Translations under genes and position numbers: made by a program | Part shown: in pieces, positions 35,091 through 43,423 of the stretch | How the letters are laid out: the number at the start of each line of letters is the position of its first letter | Position numbering within the stretch: position 1 is the stretch's first letter | NCBI GenBank assembly: GCA_021647265.1 | Contig: JAKIVA010000003.1 | Coordinates: 1 to 64,000 of the forward strand | Direction of reading: 5' to 3' | Source of the DNA: Lutibacter sp. | GTDB lineage: Bacteria > Bacteroidota > Bacteroidia > Flavobacteriales > Flavobacteriaceae | Length of the DNA: 64,000 bases | Notes under the pieces: generated by a model | Databases searched by the model: none | What the model was told of the DNA's origin: nothing | The model's input: the letters and a program-made list of their open reading frames with translations, nothing else

Positions 35091-36897
35091 TAGTTGCATT
35101 TTTATTTGATAATTCTTTGTGTGCATTATCGTGATCTAATAGTGCTTTATCCATATCGAAAGAAGGTAATAATGATCCTTTTTGGACTACTATTTTTTCT
35201 TTATAGATTTCAGGAAATTGATCTAAGGTTGTTAGTATTGGTTTTGGGGATGTTGTGCCTAAACCACAACGACTTGTACTTTTTATAATTTTAGACCAAC
35301 TAACAATATCATCTAAATCTTTTTGAGTGGCTTTTCTTGCTCTAATTCGTTTCATCATATTATGTAAATCAACATTACCAACACGACAAGGAATGCAAAT
35401 ACCACAAGATTCTTCTACAAAAAAGTGCATAAAACTTTCAACAATATCTAAAATATCTCTTGTTTCATCAAAAATCATAAAAGAACCGTTACAAGACAAA
35501 TCACTATAACAGATAATTCGGTTTTCAGCTAGTTTAGCAGAGACACATTCTCCAGAAGGACCACTTACTTGAACGGCTTTGGCGTTTTTTGCACCAACCA
35601 TTTTCAAGACTTCTCCTAATGTAATTCCCCATTCTATTTCATAAATTCCAGGTCTTTCACAGTCTCCAGAAACACTTAGTAGGCGAGTACCTGTAGAGTC
35701 CTTAGTTCCCATAGCACCATACCATTTGCCGCCTTTTTCAGAAATTCTAGTTATTGCAGCAAAAGTTTCTACGTTATTAATAATGGTAGGTTTGCCTAAA
35801 TAGCCATTTTGTATAGGATAAGGAGGTTTTACACGAGGTGTTCCTCTTTTTCCTTCGCAAGATTCTAATAAGGCAGTTTCATCACCACAAACGTAAGAGC
35901 CTGCTCCCATTTGTATTCTAATATTAAATGAAAATGAAGATCCTAATATGTTTTCCCCAAGGAGGCTTTCATTTTTCAGCTCCTGAATTTGATTTTCTAA
36001 ATACTCTTTGATGTACCAATATTCAGATCGTAAATATATTATTCCTGTATCGGAACCAATGCTATAGCCACCAATAATCATGCCTACTAATACGTCTTTT
36101 GGTGAACGTGTTAATAAAATACGATCTTTAAAAGTGCCTGGTTCTCCTTCGTCTGCATTACAGATTACATATTTTTGTTCGCCATCTGCTTCACGACATA
36201 ATTGCCATTTTAAGCCTGTTGGAAATCCCGCACCTCCACGTCCTTTAATGTTAGATTCTGATATATTGTCAATAATTTCTAAAGGATGAAAATCCAAACA
36301 TTTTGATAATAAGCTTTTATAATTTGTATTTGATTTAAAAAAAACAGGCCCTGATTTATAAATAGTTGTTTGTACTAAATTATCAATATAAGCAACATCT
36401 TTAGTTTTAATAGCCTTAGGGGTTGAAATTTCTAAGGGTGTTTTGCCTGCCTTAATTTGAGTTATAATGTTTGTTACTTTTTTGGGAGTCAAATTATTAA
36501 AAACCACTTTATCAATTAACATCGCTGGTTCTTGATCACTTAATCCAATGCAACTTGTTTCGTATAATCCAAAAGTACCAGATACATCTGTATCTCCAAA
36601 AGGACATTTTGTTTCTTGTTCAAGTGTTTCCAACACCTCTTGAAAGCCACTCATTTTTGCAATTACGGTATCGGCAAGATATATTCTGTATTTACCTGAA
36701 GGTTTGTCGTGAAAAAAATGATAAAAAGAAACGGTTTCAGAAATATCAATTTTAGACATGTTTAATGCTTCTGAAAGAGTGGGGAGTGCTTCATCAGGGA
36801 TATAACCATATATATTATGGATATCCCAAAGAATGTCCAATAAACGCGCTCTGTTTGAATTGTAGCGTTTTAATATGTCTAAAATTTCTTGTTTCAT
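35083..36897 (-). CDS. hoxF: Hydrogenase diaphorase subunit HoxF (NuoE-like plus NuoF-like)
   Basis: The NAD(P)-binding, FMN-containing subunit, 604 residues from ATG 36897. Residues about 1-150 are a NuoE-like domain with poor cluster ligands: only one Cys remains in ETSCIGLSDQEPAML, and the Cys that precedes NSVIAK in the Ralstonia protein is Ala here (IYLADTVIAK). Residues about 170-604 are NuoF-like: RGRGGAGFPTGLKW for FMN/NAD, CNADEGEPGTFKDR, YVCGDETALLESCEGKRGTPR, and the [4Fe-4S] motif ESCGICIPCRVGN with a distal Cys in SRCGLGTTSPKPI. The longer frame to 36927 adds ten unconserved residues. First gene of the operon. Confidence 0.94.
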   Translation of the reverse strand: MKQEILDILKRYNSNRARLLDILWDIHNIYGYIPDEALPTLSEALNMSKIDISETVSFYHFFHDKPSGKYRIYLADTVIAKMSGFQEVLETLEQETKCPFGDTDVSGTFGLYETSCIGLSDQEPAMLIDKVVFNNLTPKKVTNIITQIKAGKTPLEISTPKAIKTKDVAYIDNLVQTTIYKSGPVFFKSNTNYKSLLSKCLDFHPLEIIDNISESNIKGRGGAGFPTGLKWQLCREADGEQKYVICNADEGEPGTFKDRILLTRSPKDVLVGMIIGGYSIGSDTGIIYLRSEYWYIKEYLENQIQELKNESLLGENILGSSFSFNIRIQMGAGSYVCGDETALLESCEGKRGTPRVKPPYPIQNGYLGKPTIINNVETFAAITRISEKGGKWYGAMGTKDSTGTRLLSVSGDCERPGIYEIEWGITLGEVLKMVGAKNAKAVQVSGPSGECVSAKLAENRIICYSDLSCNGSFMIFDETRDILDIVESFMHFFVEESCGICIPCRVGNVDLHNMMKRIRARKATQKDLDDIVSWSKIIKSTSRCGLGTTSPKPILTTLDQFPEIYKEKIVVQKGSLLPSFDMDKALLDHDNAHKELSNKNATNE

Positions 36898-36953
36898 TTT
36901 AAAAACTAAATTTATTTTTTTACTCATTGTGCATTAATAATTGAATAAAAAAA

Positions 36954-37013
36954 TTGTTCATATACTTATTAAAGTAGTGTATTTAAACATCAAACAATTA
37001 AGTATATGAACAA
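36954..37013. repeat. 15-bp perfect inverted repeat upstream of hoxF
   Basis: TTGTTCATATACTTA (36954-36968) and TAAGTATATGAACAA (36999-37013) are exact complements, 30 nt apart. It lies 57 bp before the hoxF ATG and its right arm covers the ATG of the IS982 remnant. It could be an operator, a terminator-like hairpin or an IS scar. Confidence 0.6.
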
Positions 37014-37490
37014 CTTTAAAGCAAATTACAATAAAATTTTAGAAATATTAAATACAATTACAATAAAAGAGGATTTTTAATACAAAACCTTAAACCCAAA
37101 CTAAAAGATATAGAATTGATTGTAATGAATCTAACAACTGAATATATGAGTATTGATGTTGAATGTCAATTGTTTATAGATATCTCAAGCTGTTTAAAAT
37201 CTAAAATTGAATGTTTTGTTTATAATAGAAGATAGCAAAAATTATTTTTTGCAATGGAGCTTATTAGAAATAAATTATCAAATAAGTTTACTGAATTTAA
37301 AAACTATTTTATTGTAGATGGATCCGCCATTAGAGTTGGTCAAATTATCTAGAAGTAATAGCACTAAAATTTGTAAAGAAGAATTTTATAGTGCACCAAA
37401 CAGCTATTTCTATGCAAGCCAAAAATATGTACTATTATGGTTACAAGATAAATGACACATGGCTTGCCTGAAAAATCTACTCCAAAAACA
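37006..37490 (+). pseudogene. Dead IS982-family transposase remnant
   Basis: Reading across several stops and frameshifts gives the IS982 pattern: MNNFKANYNKILEILNTI, then IELIVMNLTTEYMSIDVECQ, SKIE...VYNRR, ELIRNKLSNKFTEFKNYFIV with DGSAIRVGQII, SNSTKICKEEF, and finally YSAPN...YFYASQKY. The remnant covers about the first half to two-thirds of the transposase and is clearly inactive. It separates hoxF from the IS110 element. Confidence 0.85.
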
Positions 37491-37561
37491 GTAGAAAATT
37501 TAAAAAATCATATGAATATACTACCATTGACGTCTTTTATATTTCGTTGTTTTTCAATGTT

Positions 37562-38872
37562 TTAAGAATTAACTAAAACAACTTCTAATCCAAGTTCTTT
37601 AGCCATTCTTGAGACTGAACGTTTTTTATTTGCTAACATTTTTTCTTGATATTTTTTAATGCCATTCTCTACATAATCCAATCCTTTTACAAATAGTTTC
37701 CAATACAGTTCTGCTAATTTTCTTGCTACTGCTTTAATAGCGACTAATCCTCCTTTTTTAGCTCGTATTTTTCTGCCAAATGCACCTAATGCAATGTGTT
37801 TGCTGTTTAATAATCCTACTGCTGCTTGTTTAAATATTAAGCCTGCTTTCGGTGTTCCTTTTGATTTGTAATTTCTATTTCTTTTGCCTGAATTGTGTTG
37901 TTTTGGAGCTAATCCTAACCAAGATGTAAAATGCTTTTCTGTCTTCCATTTCTCTAAATCTACACCAATTTCTGATAGTAATTGCATCCAACTATAATCT
38001 GTAATACCTGGCAAAACAGTGGCATCTTTTCCTTTAAAAATCTCCAGTAAATGCTGACCCATATTTTCTATATTGGGTTTGTGGTGACGAATGGCTTTTC
38101 TTGGCTTATTGTTTTTTGGATACTTTGGTCGGTTTTCTGTTGGATTCATTTTGGATAAAACTTCTTCTAATTTTTTATCACAGTTGGCTATTTGTTGTTG
38201 ATAAAAATCAAAACAGTTTATCCCTTGTTTTAAACTGAATAAACCCGACTCGCTATAATGACCTTTTAAGGATTTTAGCACCAACTCTTTTTTTGTTTTT
38301 AAAATTCTTGAATCACATAAGGATGCTAGCTTTTCTACATTCCTTTCTCCTGATAATATTGCTCGAATGATGCGCATACCACTTGCGTCGTTAATTTGAC
38401 TAATCACTTCTTTTAAGCGAACATTCATTAAAACTAATGCTTTTTGCATATGGTTAATATGCATTGCACAACTGCGTATGTGGTCTTCGCGTAACCGTTG
38501 ATACGTGCGCAACTCTTGTACTAGAGTATCAGGAATAAAACATTTGTTTAACAAACCTTAACTGTGTAATTGTTGTATCCATTGACAATCTTTAACATCA
38601 GTTTTTCTCCCAGGCACTTGTTTGGTACTTCTGGCATCTACCAGCCAAACATCTAAACCATAGGATACTAAAATATCATATAAAATAACCCAATAAACAC
38701 CTGTGGCTTCCATAGCTACAGTTGCTATTTTATGGCGTACCAAATAAGAACTCAATAGCTCTAAATCTTCGGTAAACGTATCAAAGGTTTTTACAGGTTG
38801 ATTTTCGATGCTAACAAATAACTTTTTTGCTCCAATATCAATTCCAGCAACATGTTTTCTTGTTTTTTTCAT
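37562..38872 (-). pseudogene. IS110-family transposase interrupted by one in-frame stop
   Basis: The frame is continuous over 436 codons except for a single TAA after IQQLHS (38558-38560). The N-terminal RuvC-like DEDD domain shows AGIDIGAKKLFVSIE, MEATGVYWVIL and VDARSTKQVPGRKTDVKD. After the stop, residues resume as GLLNKCFIPDTLVQELRTYQ, and the C-terminal Tnp_20 domain has the SWLGLAPKQHNSGKRNRNYK segment with the candidate catalytic Ser. No terminal inverted repeats are expected for this family. One substitution explains the inactivation, so the element is recent. Two separate frames (37562-38554 from a TTG, and 38558-38872) are the visible pieces. Confidence 0.9.
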
Positions 38873-39116
38873 TATAAATGGTTTTTAAAACCAAATTGCT
38901 TTCAAAAAAAATTACGATTGAAAGACTACCATACGGACATCAATTATTAAATTGAGTACCAAATTCGCTTACTCTTTTTTGAAAATCATACTCAAACACA
39001 GGTATTAAAACACTATTCTTATTACGATTATTTTGCAATTTGGTAGATTTACCACTAATTTACGTCATATCAACCGCTTGAGAAAATTTTGGTCTCAGGT
39101 CTCAAGGTGACAAAGT
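38873..39116 (-). other. Noncoding end of the IS110 element, candidate bridge-RNA region
   Basis: About 240 bp upstream of the IS110 transposase hold several complementary segments: TGGTTTTTAAAACCA (38879-38893), CTTTCAA/TTGAAAG (38899-38905 with 38918-38924), CAATT/AATTG (38941-38954) and a 9-bp pair TACCAAATT/AATTTGGTA (38957-38965 with 39037-39045). In the IS110 group, structured bridge RNAs are encoded in such ends. The outer limit of the element is not defined; GGTCTCAGGTCTCA and a short repeat fragment follow at 39091-39112. From 39117 to the ygiQ promoter I see nothing further. Confidence 0.4.
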
Positions 39117-39296
39117 GTTTATACTCAATATAATTTTCTTTAGGGTCTACATTTTTTAAGTTGAACTCGTTATTAATAAATTTATTTTTGATAGAAATTT
39201 AAATAATTTGAAAATTAATATTATCTAAATGCACAACGGGTTTGTTTAATTTAAAGTATTGAAATTAATAGGGTTATTTAATTCCATTATTTAGTG

Positions 39297-39304
39297 TACT
39301 TTTG
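39297..39304 (+). promoter_or_regulatory. -7 box of the ygiQ promoter
   Basis: TACTTTTG fits TAnnTTTG and lies 6 bp before ATG 39311. The message would start at or very near the ATG, so a frame beginning upstream at 39302 cannot be the real start. Confidence 0.5.
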
Positions 39305-39310
39305 CAAAAT

Positions 39311-41257
39311 ATGAAAATGAGTGAACTTTCAGATTGGTTACCTACCACAAATAAAGAGGTAAAACTTAGAGGTTGGGAGGTATTAGATGTCATTCTTTTT
39401 AGTGGAGATGCCTATGTAGATCACCCAGCATTTGGTCCGGCAGTAATTGGAAGAATTTTAGAAAGTTATGGATTGAAAGTTGCAATTGTGCCACAGCCAA
39501 GCGTACATGACAACTTGCAAGATTTCACAAAATTAGGAACGCCAAGATTGTTTTTTGGAGTAACTGCAGGTGAAATGGACTCTATGGTCAGTAATTATAC
39601 TGCAAGTAAAAGACGTAGAGATAAAGATGCATACACGCCAAATGGCGATAAGGGTTTTAGACCAGATTATGCCAGTGTAGTTTATGCTAATATTTTGAAG
39701 GAAAAATTTCCAGACGTTCCTGTTTTAATTGGGGGAATTGAAGCTTCGCTTCGCAGAGTTACACATTATGATTATTGGAGTGATTCTTTAAAACCAACTA
39801 TTTTAACCGATTCAAAAGCCGATTTGTTGGTGTATGGAATGGGCGAGCAACCGCTTCGGGAAATTGTTAATTTATTACAAAAAGGGGTGCCTTTTTCATC
39901 ATTAAAAACAATCAATCAAACAGCCTTTCTCCAAAAAAAAGAAGAGAGAATTCCTAAAAATAAAAATTGGAAAGATGTAACTATAACTTCTCATGAAGTT
40001 TGCTTGAAGAATAAAAAATTATTTGCAGCAAATTTCAAAATCATAGAACAAGAATCAAATAAAATAACGGGGAGTAGAATTTTACAAGACGTTGGTGATG
40101 CTACATTGGTAATAAATCCCCCTTATGCAACAATGACAGAGAAAGAAATTGATGCTTCGTTTGATTTGCCTTTTACACGTTTACCACATCCAAAATATAA
40201 CAAACGAGGGCTAATTCCAGCCTTTGAAATGATTAAATTTTCAATTAATATCCATCGAGGTTGCTTTGGCGGCTGTAGTTTTTGTACCATTTCCGCACAT
40301 CAGGGGAAATTTATTGCCAGTAGAAGTCAAAAATCTATTTTGAAAGAAGTTGATAAAGTTGCCAACATGCCCGATTTTAAAGGGTATTTATCTGATATTG
40401 GCGGTCCTTCTGCAAATATGTATAAAATGAAGGGTAAAGTACAGGAAATATGTGATAAGTGCGTTGCACCTTCTTGCATTTCACCTATGATTTGTTATAA
40501 TTTAGATACTTCACACAAACCCTTAACTGAACTTTATAAGGCAGTTGATAAACATCCAAAGATTAAAAAATCATTTATAGGAAGTGGTATTAGGTATGAT
40601 TTATTGGTGCCAGAATTTAATAAAAAGGCAAATCCAACAGAATTAGATGAATATACAGAAGAAGTAATTACAAACCATGTTTCAGGGAGGTTAAAAGTTG
40701 CTCCTGAACATACTTCAGATAATGTTTTGAAGCTCATGAGGAAACCATCTTTTAAATATTTTCATAAATTTAAAGAGCGTTTTGATAAAATAAATATTCG
40801 AAAAAAATTAAACTTACAATTAATACCTTATTTTATTTCAAGTCATCCGGCTTGTGAATTAGAAGATATGGCAAATTTGGCTGCAGAAACCAAAGATTTG
40901 GGTTTTCAGTTAGAACAAGTACAAGGTTTTACACCTACACCAATGACTGTTGCTACTGTAATTTATTACAGTGGATACCATCCATACACTCTTAAACCTA
41001 CAAAAACACCTATTTCAAAAAAAGAAAAGGAAGAGCAACATCGATTTTTCTTTTGGTATAAAAGAGAAAATCAACAGTGGATTAAAAATACGTTAACTAA
41101 AGTTGGAAGAAGTGATTTGCTTCAAAAATTACTGCCTTCTACCAATTCTTGGCAAAAAAAGAAAGAATCCAAAGTCAAAGATACATTTGATGATGCTGTA
41201 ACTTTTACTTCAAGAAAGAAAAAGAAATTTAACAAGAATAAGAAAAGAAAAAGATAA
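39311..41257 (+). CDS. YgiQ-family radical SAM protein
   Basis: A 648-residue radical-SAM enzyme. The N-terminal part resembles a cobalamin-binding-type domain (VLDVILFSGDAYVDHPAFGP). The core has the cluster motif RGCFGGCSFCTISAHQG, preceded by FSINIHRGC, and later GRLKVAPEHTS and the C-terminal QGFTPTPMTVATVIYYSGYHP. The tail is Lys-rich. YgiQ is widespread but its substrate is unknown. ATG 39317 is an equally good start two codons in. It lies immediately beyond the IS110 element in a separate transcription unit. Confidence 0.92.
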   Translation: MKMSELSDWLPTTNKEVKLRGWEVLDVILFSGDAYVDHPAFGPAVIGRILESYGLKVAIVPQPSVHDNLQDFTKLGTPRLFFGVTAGEMDSMVSNYTASKRRRDKDAYTPNGDKGFRPDYASVVYANILKEKFPDVPVLIGGIEASLRRVTHYDYWSDSLKPTILTDSKADLLVYGMGEQPLREIVNLLQKGVPFSSLKTINQTAFLQKKEERIPKNKNWKDVTITSHEVCLKNKKLFAANFKIIEQESNKITGSRILQDVGDATLVINPPYATMTEKEIDASFDLPFTRLPHPKYNKRGLIPAFEMIKFSINIHRGCFGGCSFCTISAHQGKFIASRSQKSILKEVDKVANMPDFKGYLSDIGGPSANMYKMKGKVQEICDKCVAPSCISPMICYNLDTSHKPLTELYKAVDKHPKIKKSFIGSGIRYDLLVPEFNKKANPTELDEYTEEVITNHVSGRLKVAPEHTSDNVLKLMRKPSFKYFHKFKERFDKINIRKKLNLQLIPYFISSHPACELEDMANLAAETKDLGFQLEQVQGFTPTPMTVATVIYYSGYHPYTLKPTKTPISKKEKEEQHRFFFWYKRENQQWIKNTLTKVGRSDLLQKLLPSTNSWQKKKESKVKDTFDDAVTFTSRKKKKFNKNKKRKR

Positions 41258-41427
41258 GGAGATGTTACTGAAACTTTAATGTTGAAAAAAGTAGTTATAA
41301 ATCAAATATATACATCTATAGATTATAATACATAAATAGTTAAATTAAAGATACAAGTTAAACAAAGAGTTCTAAAAATTAATTTTTTTTGCAGTACCTT
41401 TAAAATCGCTAAAAACATATAGGAATA

Positions 41428-43029
41428 ATGAAAAAGTTAAGTCTATTTTTTTTACTGCTTTCATCAGTAATTTTCGCTCAAAATAAAGTTGAAGTTAATT
41501 TAAGTAGCCCAAATTCAACAATTTATACTCATTTGTATTTTTTACAACCCGATTCTTATGAGCCTGAAAAAGCAGCTGCACCTATCTATGGTTTTGAAGG
41601 AGAAGAAGCAGTTGATATAGCTATAAAGTTAAAAAAAATTTTAGATGGAAAAGGACTAAAAGTAGATTTCAGCAAAGTGCCTACCGATAAAAATTATTCT
41701 GATACTACAGGATATAAAATAGGGCATAGATACGTGCTATTTCCATATCAAATACCACAAATATATGTTGAAAAAATAGGAGAGAGTTGGTATTATTCTA
41801 AAGAAACTGCAAATCAAGTAAATAAATTATATAGAAGTATATATCCTTGGTATAGTGAAAAATTGCAGCAAGTAATCCCAAGTTTTGGACATTATAAACT
41901 TTTTAAAATTGAATTGTGGCAATACCTGGGCTTACTATTGCTTATTACCATTTGTGTGTTTTTGTTTTTTGTACTACGCAAAATAATATACTATATACTT
42001 CGGAAATTGCAATTTCGAATTCTAAAAAAGTCCAATGAGAATATAAATTTGGCCTTAAAAAAGTTGACACGACCAATAGTACTACTAATCTTAATATGGT
42101 TTATTAAAAAAATAGTACCGTCATTTTTATTGGATTTGGATATAAATACTATTCTGTTTTTAGCTCTAAACATAATGACAACCGTTTTTTGGATTTATGT
42201 ATTTTTAAAATTAGTAAAGGTATTTATGAGTATTTATGCTGATTTTGCTGAATCAACACATAACAAACTCGATGATCAATTGGTTCCAATACTGCAAAAT
42301 TTTTTAACAGGAGTTGTTATCTTTTTAGGAATATTGAAACTTTTAACGTTGTTTGGTGTTGAACCAACTGCTGTAATTGCAGGTGCTTCAATTGGAGGTA
42401 TAGCAGTTGCATTGGCATCACAAGATACTGTAAAAAACCTGATTGGTACAGTAATGATTTTTGTAGACAAACCTTTTCATATTGGAGATTGGATTGAAGC
42501 AGGGGAAGTTGTTGGGACGGTTGAAACAGTTGGTTTTAGGTCAACAACAGTTCGAGCTGCAGATACATCCGTTTATCAAATACCAAACAGTACCTTGTCT
42601 GAAATGGTTGTTAACAATAAAGGATTACGTGCATTTCGTAGATATACAACCAATTTAGGCTTGCGTTATGATACACCTCCAGAACTAGTAGAAGCTTTTG
42701 TAAAAGGTGTTCGAAAAATTATTGAATTACATCCTGATACCAGAGAAGATGCTTTTAATGTTGAGTTTACAGGTTTTGGAGATTCGGCTTTATTGATATT
42801 GTTGAATGTTTATTTTACAGCATTAGATTGGAATGTTGAACAAGCAGCAAAACACAGTTTACATATTTCAATTTTAAAATTCGCAAAAGAATTGGGAGTT
42901 GATTTTGCATTTCCTTCTACAACAGTTATGATAGAGCAATTCCCTGAAAAAAAAGGATTGGCAATTAATTATGACGTTGAGAATAAAAGAATTCAACAAA
43001 TAATAGATAATATTAAGAATGGTCAATAA
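41428..43029 (+). CDS. MscS-family mechanosensitive ion channel
   Basis: A 533-residue channel with an N-terminal signal peptide (LSLFFLLLSSVIFAQ) and a periplasmic domain of about 140 residues before the membrane part. Four hydrophobic helices lie between about 170 and 330. The pore-lining helix is in the Gly/Ala-rich VIAGASIGGIAVALASQDTV. The MscS beta-domain follows (FHIGDWIEAGEVVGTVETVG) and then the C-terminal vestibule (FGDSALLILLNVYFTALDWN). It probably vents solutes on osmotic downshock. Stand-alone gene, followed by a repeat-rich gap. Confidence 0.9.
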   Translation: MKKLSLFFLLLSSVIFAQNKVEVNLSSPNSTIYTHLYFLQPDSYEPEKAAAPIYGFEGEEAVDIAIKLKKILDGKGLKVDFSKVPTDKNYSDTTGYKIGHRYVLFPYQIPQIYVEKIGESWYYSKETANQVNKLYRSIYPWYSEKLQQVIPSFGHYKLFKIELWQYLGLLLLITICVFLFFVLRKIIYYILRKLQFRILKKSNENINLALKKLTRPIVLLILIWFIKKIVPSFLLDLDINTILFLALNIMTTVFWIYVFLKLVKVFMSIYADFAESTHNKLDDQLVPILQNFLTGVVIFLGILKLLTLFGVEPTAVIAGASIGGIAVALASQDTVKNLIGTVMIFVDKPFHIGDWIEAGEVVGTVETVGFRSTTVRAADTSVYQIPNSTLSEMVVNNKGLRAFRRYTTNLGLRYDTPPELVEAFVKGVRKIIELHPDTREDAFNVEFTGFGDSALLILLNVYFTALDWNVEQAAKHSLHISILKFAKELGVDFAFPSTTVMIEQFPEKKGLAINYDVENKRIQQIIDNIKNGQ

Positions 43030-43040
43030 TTAAATAATTA

Positions 43041-43409
43041 AAAGAGGCTGTCTAAAAAGTTACAAAAATCGTCATTTGAATCTGCTAGTTTCAGGTGGGT
43101 GTAATCACACTTTATTCAACTTCTTTTAAGTTTTTATTTAGCATGATTTCGACATAATAATTCACGTTAATTACTTATAATCAATATTTTAAATGTAAAA
43201 TTTAAACGCTAATGTCACCTTGAGCGCAGTTGAAAGGTTTTAAATAGATTTTCGACTGCGCTCAATCTGACAAAGAGGCTATCTGAAAAGTGTCATTCTG
43301 AATGTAAATGAAGAATTTCCTTAAAATTGAACACTTATATATCAAGATGTTGAGATTTTTCACTTTGTTCAAAATGACAAGTATAATTACTTTTAGACAG
43401 CCTCTTTTT
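43041..43409. repeat. Composite repeat region with inverted ends and a nested copy
   Basis: The outer arms AGAGGCTGTCTAAAA (from 43043) and TTTTAGACAGCCTCT (ending 43405) face each other across 360 bp. Inside, 43274-43409 is a second copy of the 3969-4115 repeat with a slightly decayed left end (AGAGGCTATCTGAAAAGTG). Between them lies a separate hairpin at 43213-43272. It fills the gap between the convergent MscS and metalloprotease genes and could act as a two-way terminator. Confidence 0.8.
43213..43272. repeat. Palindromic repeat with GAGCGCAGT core
   Basis: The arms 43213-43235 and 43250-43272 match at 20 of 23 positions (TGTCA..TTGAGCGCAGT against its complement) with a 14-nt loop. A 12-nt piece of the same repeat (CTCAAGGTGACA) is at 39101-39112, so it is a dispersed family. 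Confidence 0.65.
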
Positions 43410-43423
43410 AAGTCGAACTCATG

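Noticed and set aside
38558..38560. Programmed readthrough or recoding at the IS110 stop
   Set aside because: The flanks show no obvious stimulatory element, and a single decayed codon is the simpler explanation.
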